Source of the DNA: Hybos culiciformis
Taxonomy: Eukaryota > Arthropoda > Insecta > Diptera > Hybotidae
Length of the DNA stretch: 64,000 bases
Assembly: GCA_964007475.1 (NCBI GenBank)
Contig: OZ023274.1
Coordinates: 27,123,090-27,187,089, forward strand
Reading direction: 5' to 3'
Shown in pieces: positions 1 through 41,900 of the stretch; the stretch's first letter is position 1, and each line of letters opens with the position of its first letter. A program made the position numbers and the translations under genes. The notes under the pieces were generated by a model, which saw only the letters and a list, made by a program, of their open reading frames with translations, searched no databases and was not told the DNA's origin.

Positions 1-28559
<28,559 letters not shown>

Positions 28560-28946
28560 TTTTTGTGGTATATTTATTTTTGTTTTAATTATTATTATTA
28601 TTTTCAATTTTATTTAACTAGACTATATTATTAAATATAAATTATAAAAAAATATTTTTATTTTAAATAAATTTTTTTGTTTTTATTTTTAATTTAAAAA
28701 TTGTAATATCTTTATTTTGTTTTTTTTTTTTTTTAATAATTTTCTGTAAGAAATCCGTATTTTTATATTTACATATTAACAAAATATAATTATTTTATTT
28801 GTTTTTTTTTTTTTTATACTAAATGTTCCTTTATTTATTTCTATGTATGTATATTATATTTATATATTTTATTTTTTTATTTTTTAATTAATATTATAGT
28901 ATTTATTATGATATTTTTACGTAATCGAAATTTATAATAATAATTA

Positions 28947-29030
28947 TTATAATTTTAAGCCATTATTATGTTGCTGCTGCTGCTGTTTCTGTTGTTTTTG
29001 CTGCCTGTATATTTTCGTCTGTTGTTCCAT
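28947..29030 (-). other. Short polyglutamine upstream ORF in the likely Rdl 5' UTR
   Basis: About 400 bp upstream of the Rdl start codon an ATG opens a 27-codon ORF beginning MEQQTKIYRQQKQQ, with four CAG codons in a row (28972-28983 plus neighbours) and ending HNNG-LKL-stop. CAG/CAA-rich 5' UTRs are common in insect neuronal genes, so this may be transcribed leader containing an upstream ORF. No transcript evidence is available; it could equally be intronic or promoter DNA with a trinucleotide run. Confidence 0.35.
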
Positions 29031-32000
29031 TTTTTTTTTTATACAATGTAAATTTTTTATTTAATATAATATGTATTGTATGTATATTAGTCGAAGGGCA
29101 TTAATAATGTCGTGTGTTGTATTTTTTCATTTTTCAATTTATATTCAAAACTAAATAAATGCCCTTGTTACAGAAAAAAAAAAAAAAAAAACAAAAAACA
29201 AGTAAGGTACTCCTTGTTTTTTTTTTTATTTTTTTTTCTATTTTTCTTGTTTTGATATTATATTTTATGTGTGTACATAATAATAATATATTATATATAA
29301 TATATATATATTGCTTTTTATTATTATAATTTAGTAATCTGCACCTTTACAATATAATTTTTAATATTATATTTTTTTATATTAACATGGTAGTTAAATT
29401 GCAGAAAATTGTAGCAAATAAGTTTGGTGCAATGTTTGTGTTGTCATGTTATTGCAGTAAATATTATTTATTTATTTTCATTATGTTGTTTATTTTTGAT
29501 TTATTTATTTTATTTTTTTATTTAGTAATTTAAGACTATTTTTACTTTTTTTACTTTCTTTTTTTAAATAAATACATTATTTTTTATGAGTTTTTTTTTT
29601 TTTAGATAGTGTGTGCAGAGATATTATTTTGACATATATGTCTTTTTTTTTGTTGATATTATAGTAAGGAAAAAATTAAATTATAAAAAAAATATATATT
29701 ATTGCAATTAAATAAATTTTAAATTCATTTGTTTGTGTTAATTTTAAATATATATATATATAATTATATTTAAATTATAATCACAGAATAATACTTAGTA
29801 GATTTACCTATGTATGTTGTTGTGCTTTTATAGCGAATTTATTTATTAAAATTAATGATTAATTAATTATTAAATGAATTATGATAGTAAACCGTTTTTT
29901 AAATTTATATTTAATATTTTTTTTTCTTTTGTTTTAATATTAATCTAATTTTTAGAAAATACAAAAAAAAAATTAATTTTATATTAAATATAATAATTCT
30001 GTTTGCAGTGCTTTTAAATACGATTGTTTTTTTGAATTTTTATAAATAAATTAAAAAATAAAAATAAATAATTAAATAAATTAAAAAAAAAAAAATCTAT
30101 CTAAATTTAAATTGATGACAGCAATTACGGATTTGTGTTGACATTTCTCTCGCCTCACTTTGCTATTTATTATTTCATTTTATTATAGAATTTTTTTCTG
30201 TAAAATATGTGTAGATTTTTTTTTTTAATTTAGAAAATAAAAAAGTTTTAGTAGTTATATTGTTGTTTTGGAAAATCTTTATAATTTTTTTTTTGTAGTT
30301 TTTTAATATATTTTTTTTTTGTTTTTAAGTTTTTGGCTTAATTAAGTTTTAACGTTTTTAAATAATTTTGTTTCTTTAGCCTTGTCCTCCTTTTTGCTTC
30401 ATTACGTTGTTTTGTATTACGATATTATTATTATTTTTTTTTTATTTTGTATTGTACATTATTATTATTATTATTCGCTATTTCTCTATAATATCACTCT
30501 TGTCCTTATTTTCTTGAAAAAAAAATGTAGATGTTAATATTATATGTAGGTATATCGTATATATATATGTATATATATATATAATTTTTTTTTGTTTTAA
30601 TAAATATACAACACACTATTAAAATTTTTGTCTAGATTTTGTCTCCTTGTTTGTTTGTTCACATTTTCTTTTGACGTACATGTACTATATATATTTTTGG
30701 AATTTTATGTTAAGTACATACATACATACATATACAGATAGATATAAATATTTATATATATATATATGTTTATATAGAAAAGTGCTTAGCTACAAATAAA
30801 ATTATTTATTTTATTTATTTGTTATTAGGGTTTTAAGGGTTAAAATAAAATAAAATTCTCGTTAATTAGAGCTAGTAAGTAAAAAAAGAAAATTTCAACT
30901 AAAAGAAATTAATTAAAATTAAAATAATTTATTTTTTATTTTATTTATTTATTTTTTTTTATGAAATAAATAATATTATTGTTTATTTTTTTTTGTATTC
31001 AATAATATATTTTTTTTTATATATATAATGTTTTTATTTATTTTTACATGATTTTATGATTTTTTCTTTGTCACCCGAATTTTTTTAAATTATAAATATA
31101 TTTCATTTTATCATTTACATTTTAATGAAATTATTATTTTTATTAATATTAAATTTATAAAATTCATTATTTTTTGTTTTCTATAATTTCGAGTTTTTTT
31201 TTCTTAATCCTTTCACATAATTATTTATTAAAATTCTTATCAGAATGTTTTTCTAAATATATATCCTTGCGTTCTCTATTGAAACAAAAAAAAAAATTTA
31301 GAAAACAGTGTTTAATTAATTTAGTTTTATCAAAAATTAAAAAAAATTTTTCTTTTTATTATTTTGGAAAAATTTTTGCGATGCGAATAAGAAAAATCTG
31401 GGCGGGACACACCAAAAACATTAAAAAATATTTTTTTGCTGCTAAAAGTCCTAATTTTTTTTTTGTGTATTATTCTTGTGATAAAGAAAAGCTCTAAAAT
31501 AAACTTTTTATTTGAAAAGGAAAAAAACAAAAAAAAAAAAAATCAAGAAAATAAATAAAAAAAAAAAAGTGTATAAAAGTTTGCAATTTTATTTATAAAG
31601 GTCTAATTTTAGGATAAACATGAAAATTTGTATAGACAAAGTTTTCTCAGGCAGTTTTCGCAGGACATGTATAAATATGAAAGTAAATAAAATTAAAGCT
31701 TTTTTGTACTTTATTCATATATATTAGTATGAATTAATATCCATACATACATACGTAATATTTATTTATAATAAAATTTTAAAGGCTCAAGTTTTTTGTT
31801 TTTTATTTATGAAACATACAGCTTTTTTACAACTACATTCAAGAAAATATGTTAAAAAGAACACACACACAATAATTTTGTAATACAGATTTATTTCGAA
31901 AAAATTCAAATTTTTTCAAAAAAAAAACTTTTTGCAAAATAAAAGAAAAATATAAATTTACTTTGAAATTTTACAGGATAATGTTATTGGTAGAAATTAA

Positions 32001-34389
32001 TATACATTTTTTTTATATATATTTTTGATCGTCTATTGATTTTTCTATAAGTTTTCTATTATTTTTTGTTTATTTTTATTTTGACACTACATCAAGTCAA
32101 ATATTTAAAGACAAAAATTTTAGTTCTGATTTCAAATGAAGCAAATTTTCTATCCGAGCTTGTGTTTTACCATAATTTGCACTTTTTTAAATCCTCAGAA
32201 AAAACACTGAGAGATCTTTTTATTTTAATCAATAATTGTCTAAATAACTTTTCAGTTAAATTCATCAAAATCAATAAATGATATTTATGTAAAGTTTAAT
32301 ATATAGTTATATATATTACTTATTTTATATGCAAAATAAAGTTAAACCCTTTTCTTCGAAATTTCTTTTACGATAAAAATAATCGTGTTTTATTTTTTTC
32401 AGCAGGGTAATTGAAAACTTATACAAATTTATATATTATGTATGGTCCTTTTTTATTTTTCATAAATAATAATAAAATTAAAAGAAATGAAAAAAAAAAA
32501 AAAAACTTCGAAAAGCAGTCAAATAAGGTACCTTTTTCATATTATAATAATAATATTATAATAAAAAATAAAGTGAAAAGAAAAAAATAATTTAATTTTT
32601 TTATGTATATAACCCGCATTTGATGTCCTTAACTTTAAAGCTTCATACAAAGTTAAGCTTTCAAGCTTTCAATAGTTGGTACGAATACAGTAGGTATGAA
32701 TAATAAAAATATGTGAAAAAAAGAAAATTTCCTTTAAAAATTTTAATTTGAATTTAAAATATTAATATGACAAAAGGGTGAACAGTTTTTTTCTTAATTT
32801 AATTAATTTAATTTCATTTTTTTTTTTTTTGTTTTTCATATGAAGAAAGTTTATACTGAGATAGTTGGTTGGCTCAAAAGTTATGTATCATTTTGTTGAG
32901 AAAAAAAAAAGAAGCAAATTCATAATTTTCTTTTTATTTTTATTCTTTTTTTTCAACAATTTCTATTTTAAGCCAATTTTCACAATATCGTGTGTGTATA
33001 AAAATTATTATTATTATTTTTTTTTTTAACTTTTATGTGCGATAAATTATAGGTATGTCAAAAAAAAAAAAGTTATATTTCAAAATGTATATAGAGGTAG
33101 GTACTCCCAGTGCACCACTGAATTTGAAATTTATATTTTATTTAATTTTTTTTTTAGATTTAATAAAATGGAGCTTTTGAGTATTGAAAATTTTCAAAAA
33201 AAAATTTTTTTTTCTTTTTTTTTCAATATTTTCATTGTTTTTTAAACTTATTTTAAGAACTAATTTTTTTAAATTTTTCTTCTTTTTTTTTGTTAAATCA
33301 AAAAAAGTTTAAAATTTTCGTTTTATTTTTTGAAACTTTTCCTATTTTTCATTTTTATTTTATTCTTAATTTAAAATAAAAATGAAATTATTTTTAACGG
33401 TAGGAAAATTTGGTAAGATTTTTTTTTTTGACATATTCCCTAAATACATTCGAATTTCTAATTTTTTTAAGAAAATAAATTTTAAATTAATTTTTTTAAA
33501 AAAGGATTTTCCAATAAATATACTTTTCTTTTAAATTAATAATTTTATTTTATTTAATTTTTCTTTTTATTAATTTCATTAAATAAAAATTTTTTTTTTT
33601 TGTTATTTTACAAAGTAAAAATATTTTTGATGTATAATGGCTAAAGCTTTCGATGGAACTAAAAGTCTAAATTAATATTTTTTATGCAGGAAGCTCCTAA
33701 AAAAAAAGAAAAAAAATAAAAAAATCTTTCCCAGGACTTACATCACATAAAGAATATTTTACCAGGACAATAATAAGAGGCAACAAAAACAACAAAAAAA
33801 AAAAACCTTTGTTAAGCATATTGAAAATATAAACTTAAAAAAAAATACAAGTGTAGAAATAATTTTAGCCAAATACATTTAAAAACAAAAATTTAAAGGA
33901 ATTTTTAATATACAAATTTTCTATATTCATATTTATGAAAAAAAAAAAAACAAGAAAATATTGAGCGTTTCAGGGTGCGACCAAAGTTTCTTCACATTTT
34001 TATACCAATATATACATACATATATCCAACTTTTGTTTTTGAAAACTTGTGCACAAATACATTTCCAAATTTAAAAAAAAAAAACCCGAAGCTTTTTACG
34101 TTTTTACGACAATATCAGTTTTATAAAGTGAAGAGTAAACTTTAATTTAAAATATAAAGCAAGTTAATAATTTTATTAATAAATAGGTTAAATTTTCTTA
34201 AATAAATTTATAGCAGGGTTGGGTTTGAAATTCTGCATTGAAAAATTACTGTATTGACAGCCAGGCGTCAGTGTGTTTAAATATTCGACAAGTAAAGTAT
34301 GTGTGATTAAGCTCAAAACTCTTCCACAAACATTATAACGTATAGGTTTTTGGCAGCATCAGCTCAAATATAGTATTTATAAATTATAC

Positions 34390-34700
34390 ATCATAAATTG
34401 CTACACCAAAATTATACTTTTTCTATGTTTTGAAGAATATATCACGAAAAATATTTCTTCACACAAAATAAGTTTCCGAAATTTTTATGTCAAACATATT
34501 TAAAGGAACAGATGCATTCGAAAATAAAAGTATGACAAATAGCTATAATATTGCTTAGATCTTTCACATGTTCGATTTGACTTATATTCATAGCAAGGAA
34601 AATACAGAAATTATAGCTGCGACACCTATCTGTTTATTCAGCATGCGAAAAATATACCACTAGCCTTTATCTTGATGACTTTAGAATAAGATTACGGAAT
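34390..34700. repeat. Dispersed repeat, copy 1
   Basis: Shares blocks with copies 2 and 3, including GAAATTTTTATGTCAAA, TTTGACTTATATTCATA and ACAGAAATTATAGCTGCG followed by CTATCTGTTT. Divergent and gapped, so an old repeat of unknown class. Confidence 0.5.
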
Positions 34701-35589
34701 TTTAATTTTTTTTTCTTTAAATTATAAATTTTTTATATCCTGTATTGTAAAATAAAAATCACATTTTTCGTATATTAAACTATTTACATAAAATTGCAGT
34801 ATAGTTAATTTCATTATATACTTCAGTAAATAAATCTATTATTATCAGAATGCAGAAAGTTCTCTTTCTAGGTTATCTTGAATATTAAATGGATATGTAC
34901 AAAAATTTGTTAAGGACAAAAAAAAAATTTTTTTTTGGTGTTTTTTTTTTTTTTTTTTTAAATCCGACCATAAAATATCATGCTAAAATTTTGAAAAAGT
35001 GGTTTGTACATTTTCAAGGAGATACTCGAATATGATAGCTTCTATATTTTGACAATATAATTGTAATTCTTTGAAAATTTCTATTTTATAACTTTTTCTT
35101 GTTCTTTTAATTTTAATTTTCTTATTGTGATATTTGAACTTATTTTAAATTTTACTTTTAGCTTATTAGATTATTGAGATGAATTCTAATTTCTAATATG
35201 AAAATACTATCATGTTTTTTTTTTTTAGTACAGATTGATTGTATTTCGTCGTCGAGTACGTAAATTTCGTACGTATCAGCAATTTCAACTCATAATTTCA
35301 ATCATTTTATTTTCCAGAAATTTGAAAACTGAAAATTTCTCATCTAGTATCTATTATGGTATCTATTATTTTTAATAGGTACTAAATCGAGATATAAAAT
35401 ATCAACATTAAATTTTTTACTCAATGTTATTATTGGACAATTACTGTCTGAAATATTGTGGGTTTATTTATTTTTATTTTTTTTTCAGAAATTTGGTTTT
35501 TACCTGAAGATTTCAAAATACATAATAGAACAGTTATATAGATTTTCTAGAAATAGATATAGAAATAGTACACAGAATTAGCTAAAAAA

Positions 35590-35925
35590 AACCGGCTATA
35601 AAATTATAACTAAAACTGCAATATTTTCTGGTAGTATATGTGCTCAAAATCTTGTATTTATTTTAAAATACATAATAATTCGTAAAAAAATATATAAATT
35701 GTAGCTAAATTTTCGAGTCGAAAATTATAAATTTTAATGACAATATTTTTTTAATTTTTATAATAGATATATTAAAAAGTAAATCTATTAGCTATTTTTG
35801 CTTGCTATGACAAAATGCAAGTTTTGCTAATGTCATCCAAATAGTTTGAACTATATGTGAAACAAAAAGTATACAGAAAATATAGCTGCCGCAACTATCT
35901 GTTTTTCCAATTTATACAAATATAA
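35590..35925. repeat. Dispersed repeat, copy 2, with empty MITE site
   Basis: Aligns by eye with 46615-46727 joined to 47438-47680: AACTAAAACTGCAAT, GCTCAAAATCTTG, ATACATAATAA, CGTAAAAAAATATA, GATATATTAAAAAGTAAA, TATTAGCTAT. The position of the MULE-like MITE in copy 3 corresponds to an uninterrupted stretch at about 35681-35694 here. Confidence 0.7.
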
Positions 35926-38900
35926 AAGATAGAACTTAATAAAAAAAAAAATAATGAAGTGATGATACAGACTTGATGTTCAAATTTTTTTCAATAGACC
36001 TTCTCTAGGATATTGTTCCAATTGCGTAAAAATTAAATTCTATGTCAATACATATAACATTTGAAACTTAAGTACATATTATATTCGCCAAGTTAAAAAT
36101 TATAAATGATTTTGATCTATGGAGCGTTGTGGATCTTGCGTACATGTTTAATACATAAAAAAACAAAATTTTTTTTTTTAAATAAAAAATAAATGCATTC
36201 ATAGGTCATTGATATGTTTCACATCTCAGAAAAATTTTAATATTTTTTTTTTATATATATTTAAAAATGCTATTCGGCTTTTATTTTTATTTGTGACTCT
36301 TTATCTTAGCATAGATATTTATGTTAAAAACATTAAATTTTCTTTTTCTGTTATGTTCACCTTTGGTCTGGATTTATCTTTATGATGTACCTATAATAAT
36401 AATAATATTTAAAATACATATGTATTATATATATAATTGAAAAATTTTATATATTATATACATACTTATACTTATATATAATATTCTTTTTGTATAAATG
36501 GTCTACAATAAACCATAAAGAAAATTTTAAAAGTTCAATTTCCTTCTTCTATAAGTGCAAAAATATCAAAAAAGAATATGCTTTGATTGTTTTCTCGCAG
36601 ATGGTGGCAAAAGCGCAAGCGTTTGTCCCCGGGAATTCTTTTAGCTTTTTTAGACTTTTAATGAGCAAACTAACTTTTATAGGTAAATTTTTACTATTTT
36701 GTTATTAATGTACATAACTTGGTAAAATAATAATTTTAAATTGTAGCAAGTAACAAATTGTTTTTTTTTTTGTATTTTCATATTTATTTATTATTTTTAT
36801 CATAAATAGAGGTATGAATATTTTCCTTAAATTGTGGTAGACGTAATAAAATAATTATATGTCATATTTTTTTTAATTAAAAAAAAATAAAAATAAAAAC
36901 CAAATATAAATTATGAGATTGTGAAATAAAAAAGAATTTGAAGAGTTTGGCTTAGAAATTCCGTATTTTCTAATATTATAATATTATCACTATGGAAAGT
37001 AAAAAGTTGCGAAGATTTTTTGAGATTATCAATAATAATGCAGCTTATTTTATATTTGAGAGCTCTACTTGCAAAAATCTCAAAATCAACTTTAAATGAT
37101 TTCAAGAAAAAAAAGCCAAAAACTTCTGGAAAATGAAGCATTCCAGCATAATATCGAGAGTTTTACAATTAAATCAAAATTTCTTATTAATTTATCAAAC
37201 ATGAACTGTACAGAAGGAACAAAACTATATGATTAAATAATTTTTTTTTAAAGTGGACTTTGAGGGTTTTGCAACTAGACCGGTATATCACCTAAATCTT
37301 ATTAATTTCTATTATCTGATTATACGATATAATATACTTATTATCGAAAGAGTATGAACTGAAACAAAATATTTATGATTTACAAGTCGTAGTACGAATT
37401 TAGTATCTGTTTTAAAGTATTATATTTTTGGAGTTTAGTGTCTTGTGAAACGTACTGCTTATAGAGGATTTATGTTAAGCAAATTTTTGTAGGTTTTTAG
37501 TTACACAAAATAGAATAAAAAAATTTTCATTTTTATATAGGTTTGTGTATATTAACTTCTATATACATACATATTAACATAATGTAGTAGTACATCAAAG
37601 AATATACACAATTTTCTTTAAAAGCTTTATTTAAAATTTTGGTGTGTATTTAAAATGAAACTATTTATATTGAATTGAGAAACACGAAAAAAAAAATAAA
37701 CGAAATTTGGAAAGAAATTATGGGTACCGCTTGTTTTCATGGTTTAATTCTATAATATAGTTAGAAACTTCTTATGTCCATATATATAATTTTTGAATAA
37801 ACATATGTAGGTATTTTAATATTTGATACATAATAACTTTTGAATTAAATTCATTATTCATTAATTTTTTTTTTTTCAAATTATGTTAAGTTTCAAGTTA
37901 TTACGTTTAATGTAGAAAATCGGTGGAAATATTAATCATTACGGAGTGTATAGCAAGATTCATAATACACATTAAAATATTATATATAAATATCTTATAT
38001 AAATTCCCTATACCTAATATACAAGTTATTTAGAATTATTTTCAGAAAGGTAATTTTCGGAAATTTAACTGAGAACAATGTCTTAATTTTTAACTTAATT
38101 TTTAGAAACAAAATATTGTAGACATGTTTTTGACAAAGCCCGAAATTTCGTTACCTATTACTATGTAATGCAATATTTAGATATTATAAATAATGAAAAT
38201 GATAGAACAAGACAAGCAATTTGAACAAAATATAACTAAATCGAAATTAGTAAACAAGCAAAAACATTTTCTCGACATAAAATATATGTACTTTATCCCA
38301 ATTTAAAAAAATTCTGAAATACATAAAAACGAATTTTTATATATATACATTTGGCCTGGTGTGAATGTAGAACGACAATGACGTCATATAAAAAAACATA
38401 TATTTTAATCATAAATAAATATATACATATATGTATAAATACATAACAATATGTATAGAACATGAAAACAAACAGTTTCTTGACATGATTATGCCAAAAA
38501 TGTATTTCATATAATTTTTTTTCTTCTAACTTTAATGTTTACGTGTAGAAATTATATTAATAATGTAGTACTTTATATGTGAATAATAATTATGATAAAT
38601 TTATGTAAAAAATGAACCCATAATGCCAACAAAAAAAATAAAAAATATCAAAACCTATACAATATTGAATATATAAAGAAGGTGTACAAATAAATGTACA
38701 TATGTATATTGTAATATAATAAATATTATAATATAATGTCTTATCATAATCGTTACAATTTCAATTTATTTATTTATTTTATTTTTTATTTTTCAAATGT
38801 CCTATTATTAATTCGAAAAATAAATTATTTAATACATTATATTTGAGGTTCCCATTTATATTCAATAGTTATCTAAGTTCTAAGATCTGTGTGAAGAAAA

Positions 38901-41900
38901 TTAATAAATTATTGAACAAAATAATAAATGTAGATTATTTTTTAGTTAAGTAAGGACATATGAATATAACATATTAAGTATTTTAAATTAACATTCAACA
39001 ATAATAGAATTGTGTAAAAGGAAAGAAACTTGATAACTATTATTTTGTATTTTATATAATATCGAAAATATTGTTTATAGTATTTCTATATTAGGAATAT
39101 ATATGTATATATCTAACTCTTTTATTAATGAAAAATAATTTGTTATGATAAATTGAAACACCAAAAACAAAGTTTTTTTTTTAACTTATCGTTTTGATAA
39201 AAAAAAAATCGTATTTAATTCCATTCCGTATACGAAACGGAATGAAATGATAAAAGCTTCGTCCTGGTGGATATATGTGATATTAAAAGACAAAGGATAT
39301 TATAAAAGCTAATATTAATAAGTTTATACTTAAAACTTAAAATAGAAAGCTTTAATAAAGTTATATTGAGTAGCAATAATTTTTTTTTTCATAAAAAATA
39401 TAAAAAACCAGTTGAATGTCTTAAAAATTATAAGAAACTTATTTCATTATGTAGGGTTGAATAAATTCTTATCTCAGATAAATGCTTCACATTTCTATAA
39501 TGTAATATGCGAGAGTAGGTACTTGCCGCTATTGAATTATGTTATTATTATTATTATTTTATTTTTATTTTTCTCATGACACTTAAATTGGGTTCTTGAA
39601 GAGATGAGAAAATTGATAAACAAAAAATATGCTTTTCTTGGTTTATTTAAAATTAATTGTTGAGTATAAATTTGATATATATACAAAAACTTAACTGAAT
39701 TTGTTGGGTGAGCAAAATTTTCTGATTTTTTATATTTAAATTAATATTTATGTTTACTACTTTTTTAATAATGATAACAAGAGAAATATATACTAAGTAC
39801 TATTAAAACCTTGTGAATTTTAATAAAATTGCTTGAAGAAATCTGTAAAGTAGATCTTAAGCAAGTAAACAATAATACCTGTAAAAAAGACTAGGAATAT
39901 ATACAAAGTCAAGAATTTCCCAAGGTTCCATTAAGTTATCATTCACGTTATTGTTCTTGGAAAGAAAAATATACATATTTCTTTTTTTCTAGAAATTTAT
40001 TTGTAACGAATTTATTTTCCTTTTCCAATGAATCGGTGAATTTCTGAAACTTACCTTTCTATTGATAATTTTAGTATTTCTTTATCTAAAACACTTCGTA
40101 CAAGAAGCCGTCATACACTAAAAGTATAAATTTTATTGGATATTCAGCGGCGTCTCATATTTGAAAAAAAAAATAAAATATTTTAAATAAAATAACGTAT
40201 ATGATATTTGTTACAAACTTTATTTTTCCTTTATCTTCAATTTATTTATTTTTAACCCAATTTGGGAGTTTTTAAGAAAAGAAAAAAAAAGAAATACATA
40301 TTTTATACGTTATACATACAGAGTTTTTCATTTAATATTTAAGTTACTTTTTTTTTTTTAAGTATATGTATATTATGTAAATGGAAACAGAAAACAAAAA
40401 TCTAAATCTGGATTTTTCTAGGGTTAACTTTATTTTGTTTTTTTTTTTATTTTATTTCTTAAGACATTCTAATTTGCTTATAGCTTAAAAACATAGAAAT
40501 AAAATAATTTTCAAGAAAATTTAAATTTTTAGTTTCTTTTTATGTTAAGTTTGTAATTTTTAAAAATATGATAATTTTACTCATTTTGAAGCCATAGTTA
40601 ACATTATGTAGTAGAAATAAAATATGTTGTGGGCAAATAATAAAATCAAAATCTGAACTTTTCGTACGTATGATTTTAATTCTGTAAAACATAAACCCTT
40701 CAGCCGGCTGACGAAATAAATATTTTTTACCTATAAAATAATAGAAGTTCAGTAGTGGAATCAGAATTTTACCGATCGAACTCCTTTTTGATTTGAATTT
40801 TGTTTGCTTTATATACTTGTTTTATATTTTTTAGTGTATTTATTTCAAATAAAATCTTTTGTATATACCTAGATTTTTTTTAATATGGGAAAAAAAAGTT
40901 AATTAATGAAAAATTTTCAGGGCATGATTTTTAATTATGCTTTATTTATTTAAATATAAAGTTTGATTATTATTACAAGTTTTATGTAAATTTCTTCTAT
41001 TATAAATTTCAGATTTTTTTTTTAAGTTATAAACAAAGAAAAATAAAGATGAGGAAACAAAATTTACAAATTCATGTATATGTGTAGAATATACATTTTA
41101 CATTATGTATGTGTATTATGTATAATACTTATTCAAAATTAAAGCAATAATTAGGACTGAATTAATAATTTTATTTGGAAATTTTGAAACATTCTCCTTT
41201 ACTTGGCTATATTTTTTTTTCAGTTTGATCTTTACTCAACATCGATCTTTTAAACAACAACAAAACAATTTTTAACTCTTATATGATATTAATAATATAT
41301 TTAATTATATAAAATTATATTAATTTCTTATTTATAAAAAATTTAATTTAATGATATTTACAATTTTTTTTAATAATCATAGAAAATATCGTTTATTCAG
41401 GTGAATGCATCATATTTATTTTGAATTTTTTTGTAGTTAGTTAGGTTGGTATATAAAAAGTTAAAAATACATCCGATCAAACTTTATATAATAAAATAAA
41501 AAAAAAATAGCTTCAACAATGTTTGAAAACTCTAACTTCTATAGTAGTAGTATAACTTAGAATTTATATAATTTTAAGTTCAACTGAAGTACATTAGCAA
41601 TAATTTAAGATTTATTAGGTTGTTTCATATATATCTGACTTTTATCGTATGATGGAAGTCGTTTAAGCTTTATTTCAATATTTCATACTAACATAGTTAC
41701 TTTATTTATGTAAATTCATTTAAATTTAAGATTTGATTTCATGAAGTACCTATATTCAAAATTTCGACTTAATTAAAGTATTCCAAATTCAAAGTAAAGC
41801 CTTATTCTATGTCCTAATCTGTTCGATTCTCGTCTTGAACTGGAATTTATTTGTTTTAGAACACGTTTTTGATTTTAAGGGTAGATTCGTAGATTAAAGT

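Noticed and set aside
31174..31530. 107-codon plus and 66-codon minus open frames
   Set aside because: Low-complexity Phe/Lys/Ile composition on both strands, with no family resemblance; chance frames.
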